Below the pieces are notes generated by a model. It saw only the letters and a program-made list of their open reading frames with translations. It made no database searches and was not told the DNA's origin. Positions 44,542 to 55,743 of a stretch of DNA of 64,000 nt are shown one piece after another. Source of the DNA: Physcia stellaris (lineage: Eukaryota > Ascomycota > Lecanoromycetes > Caliciales > Physciaceae). The DNA lies in assembly GCA_018902385.1 (NCBI GenBank), contig JABSSW010000045.1:186001-250000 (forward strand), given 5' to 3'. The position numbers and the translations under genes were made by a program. Each line of letters opens with the position of its first letter. The first letter of the stretch is position 1.

Positions 44542-47500
44542 ATGCGCGATGTGGCATTCAAGATCACCCATAGATCTTCCAATCTGCTACAACTATCTCG
44601 ACGGCGGTACCATTGGCATCCTTCTCTGATTCGCAGAAGTCAATCGCTCCGTCCCAAGCTATGGCAACTGGCTGTCCCCGGTTTCTATCCCAGGGGAGTC
44701 AAAACAAAAACGACCCAAAAGCTTGACGAACTCCCCCAAGGCCTCTTGGAGGGCGAAGATAGCCTCAAAAATGACGAAGATGATGGTCCTTCTTATCCAG
44801 CGGTTGTACAACAGGCGTGGAATAATATGCAGAAGTTTCGGGACTGCGTGATCCTGACAAGGGTGGGCAATTTCTATGAGGTTCGTGTCTGCTTTAACCT
44901 CCACTCGTGGACTAGCACTGACAAACGACAACAGCTTTATTTTGATCATGCCGACAAGTATGGACCTCTTCTCAACCTCAAAGTGGCCAAAAAGAAGACA
45001 ACTGCTGGTCCAGTGTCTATGGTAAACCCCGAAAATGTCACATTAGAAGAGAGATTACTAAAACTTCATAGGCAGGCTTCCCTTTTTTCCAATTGGATCG
45101 TTTTCTCAAAGTTCTTGTGCAAGAGCTTAATGAGTCCGTGGCTATCAGCGAGGAGTTCGCAAACACTGCTTCCAGCAAGGTGAAATCAGGGGGTTTGCTT
45201 TTCAATCGCAAAATTGTGAGAGTAGTAACTCCTGGCACACTGATCGATGAGAAATTCATCAACCCATACGAGAATAATTATCTGCTCGCTATCAGCGCTC
45301 AAAGCCAGGAAGTCCCAGATTTGGTTCAGAAAGTACCCGCTGAGCTTGCAGCAGATGCCGGTCGCCCAGCAGCAAAGGTGTCTGGTGAGGTCGGTCTTGC
45401 ATGGCTAGACCTCTCTACAGGCGACTTCTATACGCAAACTACTGCTGCCGCTGTTCTATCCTCCGCTGTTGCCAGAATCGGAGCTCGAGAGATTGTCCTT
45501 GATTCAGGCACCGATGAGGCTGCTGGACAAGCAATGCTGGGTGTGCCTGATCACGATCGTCACCTCGTAACACGCCATTGTGTAAGGCAGCCCGATCTTC
45601 ATATCTCGCAGTGGACTTCCATGCTGGAAAGTGCGGTTCCACCGGAGATCGAGAAGACATTCACCAAACACGAAGTAGCTGCCGGTAATATTCTGCTCGA
45701 TTACGTAAGGGAGAAGCTTCAAGGCTCAGGAATCAGACTTCAGCCACCGATACGTAGGCAAGACAACGCAAGTATGGGTATCGATAAAAACAGCCTGCGA
45801 GGGCTCGAGATCTTGGAGACGGCTAAAGATGGAATATCTGGCGGTAAAGGTACTCTACTGCATACAGTCCGGCGCACTGTTACTAAAGGGGGTACACGCA
45901 TGCTCAAGAACTGGATAGGTATGATTAACTTCTTTGAAGCCTCCCTAGCACCATTTACTGCTGGTGTCTTCCATGTTCATTCTGAGCCTCTTGATGAGTA
46001 TAGAGGCGTGTCCATGAACAAAACACCATGCTGATACAGATAATTTTACATTGGCTGATTTAACGTAGCTTCTCCGTCGATGTCCTTACGAATCATAAAC
46101 GAAAGGCTAGAGCTTGTCTCGAAATTTCTTGAAGATCAAGCATTGCGAGAGGAGATCGTAGCAGTACTACGGCGTACATTTGACTCGCAGCGTCTGGTGC
46201 AGCACTTCTCACTTGGTAGAGGTGATGCCGACGATCTACTCAGTCTGGTCCGGACCATCGAAGCAACAAACATGATTGCAAACCTTCTACAACAGAGTAT
46301 CCAGTCAGCACTCTCTGCTCAAAAGAATGAGGAAGTCTCATTGTCTTGGTCGACTGCGTTACAGTCCTTGAGCGGAAGTTTGAGTCTTGATGGCCCAACC
46401 CAGCTCGCTTCTCGCGTTAGCAGCGCCATAGACGAAGATGGTCTTATGAAAAGTCATAGGCTCCAGGAAAATGACTCTGCCAACATCGTGTCAATGGCGC
46501 GGGAAGTGTTGCAGAGCGAGGGTATAGAAGAAGATCATGGTAGCCTACCGGCGGTCCTCCGTTCAAAAAAGACAGCTAAACCCCCAGTCGATCAGGAGCC
46601 GGATGAGGTTGAGACATGGATTATGCGAAGAACGTAAGCAAGGAACAAATATCGTTGCTGATGCTAGAAAATTCTAATTATGCAATGTAGCGCGAGTCCA
46701 CTGCTAGAACAATTGCACGACAAGCTTGATGATCTGCACCAGGGGAAAACGTCTCTTGCCTCGGAGTTGCAAAGTCTTTTTGGTTTATCTTCCCAGGAGC
46801 TTCGGAATGAGTAGCTTGCTGATACAGTCCGTTAGGTTCAACAAGTCTCACTCTTCGCTGGGCTCCAGGTCTTGGTCATTTCTGTCATGTCAAGGGCGCC
46901 AGGGATGTACGAAGCTCCCTCCAAATCGACACTGCTGCTCGGGATGTCAAATCTACCAAGTCAACTCGATCCTTCCACAATACCGAATGGACCAAACTAG
47001 GAGGACAAATTGATCAAGTGAAGCTTCAGATTCGAGCCGAAGAATCACGTGTCTTCCAATTACTTCGCGAGCAGGTCGTCCTAAACCTCGTCCACCTTCG
47101 GCGAAACGCAACCGTTCTCGATCGGCTAGATATCGCCTGCTCTTTTGCGGTACTCGCCGAAGAGCAGAGACTTGTGAGACCCCTTGTCACCGAAAACTCA
47201 GTCACAGGATCATCGGAGGGCGGCATCCGACCGTCACATTAGGACTTGAGGAAGAAGGGCGAGCCTTCGTCGGCAACGACTGCTTCGTGGGCGAGAACGA
47301 GCGTATCTGGCTCATCACTGGCCCAAACATGGGCGGGAAAAGCACCTTCTTGAGACAAAATGCACTAATCTCAATCCTCGCCCAGGTCGGCTCTTTCGTA
47401 CCGGCCGACCACGCTGAAATAGGTCTTGTGGATCACATCTTCACGAGGGTTGGCTCTGCGGACAACCTCTTCCGCGACCAATCGACATTCATGCTGGAGA

Positions 47501-47962
47501 TGCTCGAAACGGCAGCGATCTTGAATCAGGCGACGAAACGTTCCTTCGTGATCATGGATGAGATTGGCCGTGGCACCACCCCCGAAGACGGCGTTGCGGT
47601 TGGCTTTGCTTGCCTTCATCATCTGTACCACAAGACCCAATGCCGAACGCTGTTCGCGACGCATTTCCACGCCCTGGCAGATATGGCTCGGGACTTCCAG
47701 GCTTTGGGGTGCTACTGCACCGATGTGGTCGAGGGACCGGGCGGATCATTTTCCTATATTCATCGTTTGCGCAACGGAGTCAACCGGCAGTCTCATGCTC
47801 TCAAGGTTGCACGCTTGGCTGGTGAGACACTCTGCTTGTGGCATGGATGATGTGTTGTTGACTCGCATAGGTGTCCCTGAATCGGCAATCGATGTTGCTC
47901 GCAAGGTACTCGAGACTTTTAAGGCGGACCCACTACTACCAGGCGCCGACAGTCAGGCTTGA
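44542..47962 (+). CDS. msh1: Mitochondrial DNA mismatch-repair protein MSH1 (MutS), with an apparent frameshift
   Basis: A MutS-family ATPase keeping mitochondrial DNA stable. The Arg-rich start MRDVAFKITHRSSN fits a presequence. MutS I: CVILTRVGNFYE spliced to LYFDHADKYGPLLNLKVAKK and AGFPFFQLDRFLKVL. Lever region, then TLRWAPGLGHFCHVKG after an intron at 46783-46835. ATPase domain: Walker A TGPNMGGKSTFLRQ (about 47321), signature DQSTFMLEMLETA, Walker B VIMDEIGRGTTPEDG, ATHFHALADM. Between LVRPLVTE and IIGGRHPTVTLGLEE (47190-47210) the frame changes by one base with no intron possible. Stop at 47960-47962. Confidence 0.93.
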
Positions 47963-48791
47963 GCAGCGACGGTGTAAGATCGCACTTGTGGCAGACCTGC
48001 ACGGAGCTCGTCGCAGGGCTGCTTGCTCCTCCACCTACTTCACCGGTCGCCGCAGTCTCAATCAATGTCCGCCGATTCGAGAGCGAAGGGAATTCGGCGT
48101 CGTGAGGGGCATCCGCGGGGGTTGTGTTCTGGCTCGCAGGTGCAGACCAGCATTACTAGCTCCAGACAAGCATCGCTGGACCTCACCGCTGTCGTAGCGA
48201 GGAAATATCTCAAGGCATGGAAGAAGGGGCATGTCGGACAGGGGAGTCGTAAAAATTGTACCATATTCCTGTGTAGATTACGTGTACCATACATGTAGTG
48301 ATTCCAGTCATTGCTCGCCCACCTAGTGCCGCCTTCTTACGCTCCGCTAAAGCCGTCTTCGATGTGAGACGGCTCACAGATGTTGTGAAGACGGGCGAAT
48401 CCTCAATTTCCAAAAGCGTCACAAACCGTGAACTCGTGATATCGACAACTCAATTTGGAGCAGCCGAAATATCAACGAATCGGCACTGCTCAGGCCCGTC
48501 CGGGCGATTGTGCAATACTCAAGCAAGAGGTAGAAAGACGGTCGTATTTTTTCTTTCAATATCATTCATGTGGGATAATATATGTGAATGCCACGCGCTG
48601 ATGAGTTCGCATGAGGTCTATAGAATAACGATGACGCATCCAAACGCACATCTCCAAGGTTCTTATGGAGTACAATAGTAAACAATATCGATACTGCTCC
48701 CCATTCACTCAACACACAAATGGTCAGTTTTCTGTAAGCGGCTCGAGCAATCTGATATCCTCCTGCTGAGTGACAGATGTAGCCGCTGTGA
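47963..48791. other. Convergent intergenic, left part
   Basis: No recognised gene. A 126-codon + frame (48298-48678, non-ATG start) shows no motif. Together with the SMC5 relic it makes a 1.3 kb gap between msh1 and alg12. Confidence 0.5.
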
Positions 48792-49190
48792 TCAACTCCG
48801 TATTACTATTTTTATTGGATATTCTCGATCGCCAGCAAGCTCCGTCTCGAGATCTGCTTCCAGGCATCCATGTTTCACAGATTCACTGACTTCTTTAGCT
48901 CGGCCCAGATGCTGGATAGTATTAGTCTCATTGCTATTGAACTTGGGTGTGTTGAACTTGGGTGCAGCTTACCTGAGCGCTCCACTCCAGCTCGAGATAG
49001 ATGGCGCACTCCAGAGTACCCTTGCCAGTTCCATTGGGTCCAATCGCCATGTTGAGACGCGAAATCGGAGAGCGGACCGGCGACTCCTCCTCAATTTGAG
49101 CCAGTCAGCCAATACTGATGTTCGAGGTGCAGGTCTGTACTCGCACCATCTGCTTGAGGGAGCCAAGAGCCGAAGATGGTGCTGATAGTA
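48792..49190 (-). pseudogene. Relic of the SMC5 N-terminal ATPase region
   Basis: On the minus strand a block reading RLNMAIGPNGTGKGTLECAI (Walker A about 49015-49053) is followed by YLELEWSAQ. A GT-AG intron (48912-48972) comes next, then HLGRAKEVSESVKHGCLEAD and a stop at 48792-48794. This follows the SMC5 pattern LNMVIGPNGTGKST, CAICLGLGW, QHLGRAKD, FVKHG. The match is only about 80 residues against some 1100 in SMC5. The Walker A Ser is Gly, and a stop interrupts the sequence just upstream of the block (SNISIG then stop). The intron is kept, so it derives from genomic DNA and not from a processed copy. It is a host-gene fragment, probably a decayed partial duplication. Confidence 0.78.
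48942..48971. repeat. 15-bp tandem duplication in the relic's intron
   Basis: TTGAACTTGGGTG recurs at a 15-bp period (about 48937 and 48952), inside the intron of the SMC5-derived relic. Confidence 0.6.
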
Positions 49191-49301
49191 TTAACGGTAT
49201 CAGTCATCCTGGCGTCAGAATAGCCTCGTAATGAAAAGGTCTCGGTGGATGTTCGGACTCTGCAATGTCTTCATTCCACATATGAATTTGATCGTCTCGA
49301 A

Positions 49302-51417
49302 TCACACTGCACTGGATTGCTGTCGCAAGATCCTAATTTTAGGCTCCATCCTTGGCTTGATCCACCATCCTCCAGTAAAATACCTCCTAATTGTCTTGTA
49401 GCTCCAGCTCGCTGCCCAGAGTTGCTGCTCCTGGATATCCGAAGTTCGAAGTTCGTCTATAGATCCCTTGACCGCTGCCCAAGTCTTCGTAGCCTTTGAT
49501 CTCAGGGGGGTTTCTTTCAGGTCGGTAATGATGTCTTTCGCAACTTGTCGACTCTTTGACCAGACCGGGTCGAGCTCTTTGCGCGCCTCATCCAAACTTC
49601 GGATTCTCAGGACCCGCTGTAAAGGAGCATCTGCGCTATTTCGATCTTCTATCTCCGTACTCTCAACTGGTTCCCCTGGTCTCAGCAGTACTAAGCCTGC
49701 GTAACCACCTACTGTGTCCACAATTTCCCACTTGCCTATAACGCGTTCCGGGCTTTCTGCAAGAACATAGTCAAACTGAAGCCAGAAGGTTGGATCAAGT
49801 AAGCGATCCTTATCTTCTGTCTTATCATACCGCCAGATCGTAGCGTCCGAGATTCCCTTTGGCGGCGGGTTCTCCAGAAAATGCGTTACCCCGTCATGCA
49901 CGTAAATGTGTCCATGTGGACATTGATTGTTCTTTTCTGCCCGTCTGCTATTGTGTGAAGCCGGTTCAGGGCTTCAGCCCCGGGGTAGTTTAGACGAGAA
50001 ATTGCAAGCATTGCGAAGCTGGCCCCAAATGAGGCTAAGGTAGATGCGACGAGGCATAGCGACAAAAAGCGGTAAACAAGCAACTTAGAGCGGCGGGTCC
50101 AAATCCAAGCAGCACCTGCAGCGGCAGTGGCAAGTAACGGAGGGACGACGTAGACAATGAAGCGCCACTCCTTATGCGGCTGAAAGCTGTAGAGGAAGAT
50201 GAAGAAGATGTTTGGTAGGACAATGTCGCGTGCCGGCTTGCGAAGTGGACCTATCGAGAGTGCGAGGGGAATGCACAAAAAACAAGCCATAGGATTGAAC
50301 ATGAGGCGTGGAAGCGAAGAGGTGAAATAAAAGTGGAAAGGAGATATACCCCAGTCAGCGGCTTTACCACCCGCAACATTGTACATAAAACCAGAGAGTT
50401 CCGACCATGTTGGGAAATGCTGCCAGAAATAGGAGTCTATAGGGACCGAGACGAGTATGCCAATCATTAGTCCCAGGAGACCAGAGGGAAGAATATCCTG
50501 CAATGGATCCAAAGAGATACGGCGTTGGATAAGGAGATAGAAAGCGTGGCTGCCAAGGAGCAGAGCTAGCTCGGAACGAAATATAACGCCAATGGCTGTA
50601 AGCAGTACTATGGCTCTTCTATAGAGTAATATGCTTGTTATTGAATGATCATTTGGGGAGTGGACCGACACCGTCTGGCGTTTTTGCTTTATCTTCATGA
50701 CGTGCCGTAGATGGAAGTGAGGCATCAAGTCACGCAGTGCAAGCAACCCTGCGATAGTCAGTTTGATTCGAAAGATGTAAGTGGGGACTGGCTGCACGTA
50801 CCCAGCCCAAAGGCGAAGAAATTGGGCAGCGTTCGTGATGCGTAATACATAGTATGAAATTGGCTTGCCTGGAATACCACAAACCAATTGGCAGCCGCTC
50901 TCCCGAACGTTTTGGCTACACCATTTCGAAAGTAGAGGATGCAAAATGCATTGAAGAGACCAAGAACGCCGCGGACTACTCAGCAAAATGATTAGCATCA
51001 TTGCAATCGATAATAGCCCCAATGTAATATGAACTCACTTATCATCTGTTTGTCAACATTATCGAACACCCTGAGCAGAGGCCAGGAAGCCGCCGCGAGC
51101 GCCAGTGGACCAACGAAGGTTCTTGGTACCGATCCAGGAAAGGTGACATGGTCATAATCCTTTACCAAATGCCAGTCGGAGTATCTCCATGGAACACCAT
51201 ATTTCAAGATATCATGTGTAGCCTGGATGTTGAAAGATTCCTCGACCTTGGTGTAGGGAGAAAAGTAGAGGTGCAGTAAGATTACTGCTGGGATCAAGGC
51301 CGCAATGAGGGTATCTGCAGTCAACGTCAACACCACTCGTCTGGATTCCAATCATCCCTTGACCATTTGCAGCTCGTACCTGTTAGATGACGCATACTTG
51401 CTGTGATGAAAGAGCAT
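49302..51417 (-). CDS. alg12: Dolichyl-P-Man:Man7GlcNAc2-PP-dolichol alpha-1,6-mannosyltransferase ALG12, with an apparent frameshift
   Basis: A GT22 polytopic ER enzyme adding the eighth mannose to the lipid-linked N-glycan precursor. A short first exon (51380-51417, [12 protein letters not shown]) is inferred because the main frame lacks an ATG. The lumenal loop [20 protein letters not shown] and [19 protein letters not shown] are the ALG12 signature, followed by many membrane helices and [16 protein letters not shown]. At the C4 run 49889-49892 the frame ends after DTFTCMTG, while the family continuation VTHFLENPP lies one base over. The C-terminal ~195 residues are in the second frame. 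Only about 139 bp separate it from yos1. Confidence 0.93.
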
Positions 51418-51556
51418 TGTGAAGAGAAGGTGCGAGACAGCTGAAGTAGAAGCTGAAAGGACCCCCTCTGCCTGCTCCGCCGCCTCGTTGCCAAGGCCGC
51501 CGTGTTTTCTCCAGACTGCGTGTCCCTCAAAAGGAATCCTTCTTGCTTGTCGCGAC
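51418..51556. promoter_or_regulatory. Very short shared promoter alg12 / yos1
   Basis: About 139 bp separate the predicted divergent starts. The strand opposite yos1 also has an in-frame ATG at 51556-51558 overlapping the yos1 ATG in a CATG palindrome, so alg12 could start earlier with an Arg-rich leader. Confidence 0.55.
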
Positions 51557-52062
51557 ATGTCAATGATGTTCTTCGGCTTGGGCAACCTTTTCTATGGTAT
51601 GTCTGCCCATAGATCGATAATACAACTACTGACCAAATGCAGTCTCAATTCTCCTAGTCAACGCTGTCGCGATTCTTTCCGAAGACCGATTCCTTGCCCG
51701 CAGTACGTTGCTCTCTACCTTTCCACCACTCCAAAGTGCTTCGGCTTTCCTTCGCCCTTATCGATGATCATATTAGCCCCAACTCACACCAAAAGGAACA
51801 ACATATCCTCCGTGCTTCATTGCTAATCTGTTACTAGTCGGATGGGGTAATACGCCCACGGAACCCTCCTTTGGCGGAGCCAGAGATGACGCCGCTAGCG
51901 TGAAGGGGAAGCTCGTGAACCTGATATCCAGTGTGCGGACACTCATGAGGAGTGAGTGTCTGCATCATCTAGAGGAGCCATTCGGAGCTAACAGGCTCTG
52001 CAATAGTACCGCTGATAGTGATCAACACATTGGTTATAGTCTACGAACTTGTCCTAGGCTGA
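51557..52062 (+). CDS. yos1: YOS1 / IER3IP1 homologue, ER-Golgi transport protein
   Basis: A small two-helix membrane protein of the Yip1-Yif1-Yos1 complex needed for COPII transport. Four exons (51557-51596, 51643-51702, 51838-51951, 52007-52062) give 89 aa. The hydrophobic N-terminus reads MSMMFFGLGNLFYVSILLVN, then AVAILSEDRFLARIGWG, and the second hydrophobic segment RIPLIVINTLVIVYELVLG ends the protein as in yeast Yos1. All phases fit. None of its exons is long enough to be noticed without splicing. Confidence 0.95.
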
Positions 52063-52568
52063 AGAGACTCTATTTAAGCAGACAGAAACCAAATGTGTAT
52101 GGTCTCATTGCACAGGCGATGCAAAGACGGGAATCCTGGGCTTGTGCAACGGCCATCGTCTACTAGAACAGTAGCGAAAGAGGCACTTATCCACAAAGCA
52201 TAGTCTAACAGTGTTTTTCAAGATGAAGAAGCAATGCCAGCTTATTTGAACAATAGTCTAAAATGGCTTATCGGCCTTCCTAAGATCTATTGAGTGCGTT
52301 GCTTCCCAGCCTCAGAAAAAAATAACATACAAGAGTGTGCAGAATGACACAGAGACAGTATCAAATGGAATCATGTAAGCTTTGGCAAGCTGACAGATGT
52401 GCTATCCATGCTGTACACAATATTTGAAAGTTTCACTAAAGCTCTTCATTTCCAAACGCCTTTTATGGTGGTATCATTCATGCATCCTCCCAGCGCTATA
52501 TCGTATCGAGAAAGGTTTATACTCGAGCGATCATGATGCATTAAATATCTTCGTGCTATACATTAGTG
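52063..52568. other. Convergent intergenic yos1 / creB
   Basis: 506 bp, AT-rich, no gene seen. Confidence 0.5.
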
Positions 52569-54958
52569 TTACAGTTGCATGTTCGACTTTTTCTTCCGTA
52601 GGTTCAATGTACTGAATGGATTCTTGGATTTTTCCGCCTTCTCTGGTGCTGACGTCGACGCTGGGGTCTCGTCCCCGTCCAGGATGGCTTCGTCTCGATT
52701 GGGATCTCGTACCAAACCCCAGAGCTTTGGCCTCTTGCTGATGCTCTTACTACCGGTTCTGAAACGACTGAGGCTCCCTGAGAGGCTCCCTGAGAAACCT
52801 CCTTCTTTGAACGCTGACTCAGCTATGATCCGGTGATTCTCATCAAGCTTGGAAACTTTACTCGACTCTGTTGCAGTCTTCGTGTCAGCCGCTTGCTTTT
52901 TATCATCTTCTTTCCTCTTCATGTCCAAAGCTTTAAGCCTGGCTTTCTCTAATCTCTCTTTTTCTTTCTCCGCCGCCTTGCGCTCCTTCTTCGATTGGGC
53001 CTCTCCTTTGGTAGGACTCAACGGTGATCCGATTGGCTGAAGAGGAGCGTCACTGTGGGGATGAACTGAAAATGATGGCGGTTCTGTCACCGCTTTGTCG
53101 AGGTTCTCCCAATGATCATCTTCTTCAGTCGTGGGAGAGACTGGATTGGGGGACACTGCACTTTTGACATGATTTAGTCCATTCATAAAGACGCCGTTGG
53201 TTTTAATACCAAGTCCGGATGTCTCTTTTAACACGGCAATCTCTCTCAGTGCAGCAGCTTCTTTGGCAGCCTGAGTCCGACGTTCGGTCTCCTGCTCTCT
53301 TTTGACCGCTTCGGTAGTGGTGTGCTGATAGAAAAGGACGTATGCACATGCTAGCTTGCTTGCATCGCCGAAGAAGTTTCGTACATATTCTTTATCAACA
53401 GGTTCAACACTCTCATCATCAAACAACAGCCAGCCGCGATCTTGCGTCTTTATCACGGACACGTAGTGACCATGGTAAGGGCCACCACCGATGTGTACTA
53501 CCACAGCGTACAGCTCATACAAACGGTCTGGATCTTCGGCGTCATCTGTTGTGTTGAACAGTCGCAGGTGGTAAGGATAAACAACCTTGTGGAAGAGCTT
53601 CTGCAGCCGCTGTAGATCTTCGGTGTATTTGAACCTTTTTAAGTGCAGTGCAAGGATTCGAGGCAACCTTTTGATTTTCATTCGCTTCTCTGCTTCTTGC
53701 AATCCACCGCATACATCACAATGAAACTTGTTTCGTTCGCACAGCATTTCTTCCTCAGAGAAGTTCCGCAAACATGCCGTAACCGAAGAATGCTGGGTTA
53801 AATCAACGGAGAGGTCCAGGAACGCCTCGTCCCGCTGGGAGACGTTCTCACAGGTCAGGCATTTCGTCTCAGAAGTAAGTGTACCCTCAAAAAGATCATG
53901 CACCCATCTAGTATCAGGTGGTCTATAATTGCTGGTCATGTGAGATTTGGTTGATGCCAGCGCTATCTCAAACCCGTTTTGCCCAGCGGATCCGTTCATT
54001 TCTGTTTTGATTTCTTCTCTTTTGCTTCGGCTTCTACATTTGCAATGACTTCGTTGAGGAGCAGATTCAAGAACTCATGAGCGTCCTGATGCATCGAGGT
54101 CCGGAACATCTCGTTTTCCCTCCTCAAGACCTCAAGAAACTTGTGTGGGCTCAGGACTCCAATCCTCGATTGATGCGCCAAGAGCGCTTCGAAAATATCC
54201 TTCATTGCGGTGAACAGCGTCTCAGGCATACCATAGGCCTCAGTATTCTCATAATTTAATGACAGAGATGGTCCCAGTGCAATAGCCGCTTTTTTCTTCG
54301 CCTCTGGCGACTCTTTGTCCTCTGGCTTGGGTGATTGCGCTGGGCCACCAGGATTTCGTGCAGATGTGCCGTTATTTGGAGTTTTGGGCTTGAGAGGCGA
54401 CACAGGTGTTTGCGTGGTAGGCTGAATACCTTGGAGTTCATGCCTAAAGAGACCATTGGGTGCTGTGATAATTGTGTCTAACGGTGATCTTTTAGGATAG
54501 TTGATTACTCTTTCTCGAAAAGGTGCCGAATAATATAAACACTGCAATATTGAGTTACAGTAGCTATTCACGATGACATTAACGAAAACCAATGGCAATG
54601 GTGAGTTGCTGAACCTACCATGTATTCCCAAACTACTTATCCAAAGTTGGATCTTAGTAAAGCTACACTCAACTAAGGCTCTCAGTGAAAGACTTACGTT
54701 TTCTAACCCCCAGAATTTGTCGCTTCCGTCATCTCGTATAGGCCCAGCGCCGGACAATAATCTTTCCAATGGCGTTTGTGGAACAGCGTTGGGATCTTTC
54801 TTGGTGTTGGGGTTTGGGCTTGACACCCCCTGGAGATATGCTCTGGATTAGCATTCCATCATCGAATCCTCGGGATATTGCTGGGGGCTAGCGTCTTGGA
54901 GAAGCTCGGGAAATTTACTGACAGCACCAGAGCGCATCTTTGCAAATAGTGAAGCCAT
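52569..54958 (-). CDS. creB: CreB-type ubiquitin C-terminal hydrolase (USP12/46, Ubp9/13), with an apparent frameshift
   Basis: A deubiquitinase acting with the WD protein CreC in carbon-catabolite regulation. Exon 1 starts [12 protein letters not shown] at 54958 and joins exon 2 ([30 protein letters not shown]). A 14-nt microexon (54619-54632) then supplies FGNT plus TG of the catalytic Cys codon, giving [20 protein letters not shown]. Downstream are [35 protein letters not shown], the zinc-ribbon [20 protein letters not shown], the His box [15 protein letters not shown], and a coiled, Lys-rich C-terminus ([18 protein letters not shown]). The frame breaks once in an A-rich linker at 53999-54030. 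Confidence 0.93.
54619..54632 (-). other. creB: 14-nt microexon of creB carrying the Cys box
   Basis: Flanked by acceptor GTAG (54633-54636) and donor GTAGGT (54613-54618). It encodes F-G-N-T and the first two bases of the catalytic Cys. Confidence 0.88.
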
Positions 54959-55743
54959 GTCGGGCTCGCCAGCGCCGTGACGCCTTACGCTGGCGAAGCC
55001 GCCCTTCCTCTCGCGCCAGCGTTGTGGGTCAAGACTCGAGATGGAGTGAGGTAATCTGCGTTACAAACTGGACAGATGATGTGCCACCAGTGGAAGAGCA
55101 GTGAATCAATATCGCTGCAAACCGAGGACAGACTGACAAAGCGGACCTAGGGAGAAAGGCTTGGAGGGGAAATTCGAAAGAAGCGCGAGAGCGGCGTTGC
55201 TGAAGTTGGGTGGGGCGGGAGCGTTTGTCGATCACTTAGGCAAAAGGTGTCTCTGCTTCGGGAGGATTGGTGTGGTGGTGACAAGGACAGACTGGCATTT
55301 TGAGAGAAGTGAATGGTGATGTCGGTGGATGACGGAGGAGATGAGTTAGTTGTGTTTGCAAAAGATGGATTCTTAGGCTCCTCTTTAAGTTACAGTATGG
55401 GTGTTCAATCAGATGATGAGCTGAGTCTCTCAGCAAATGCCTGAAATTCAATTGCAGACAGGCAGGTCGAGACGCTCTTAGCTCTGGCCCTGCATAAGAT
55501 CCAACGCGTAAGCGAGCCGCTATTAGCGCCGATCATACTGCACTCGTGGTCGAGGACTCATGGCAAATGATGTCAAGTGTACCTGCTTTTACTATTAGTA
55601 TTACAGCATCAATAATTATTGATACTCGAGCAAAAGGGACAGCCATAGTAGAATAGTCATTTAGATCAAGTCCAGCACATTGCTAATAAAAGTGACAATG
55701 CTCGATTTTCCAACAAGGTCCCCCTCCAATCCTCGACGAAATG
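54959..55743. promoter_or_regulatory. Region between lsd1 3' end and creB start
   Basis: 785 bp upstream of creB on the same strand as lsd1. Minus-strand frames of 68-71 codons lack motifs; probably creB promoter and leader. Confidence 0.5.

Noticed and set aside
46783-46835. Stop and frame change in MSH1 near 46815
   Set aside because: A 53 nt GT-AG intron joins SLFG to STSLTLRWAPGLGH in phase, so no defect is needed here.
48792-49190. A functional SMC5 or short ATPase gene
   Set aside because: Only a small decayed part of SMC5 is present and a stop interrupts it.
53999-53999. Met at 53999 as start of a separate deubiquitinase gene
   Set aside because: It would lack the catalytic Cys box; it is the second half of creB displaced by an apparent frame change.
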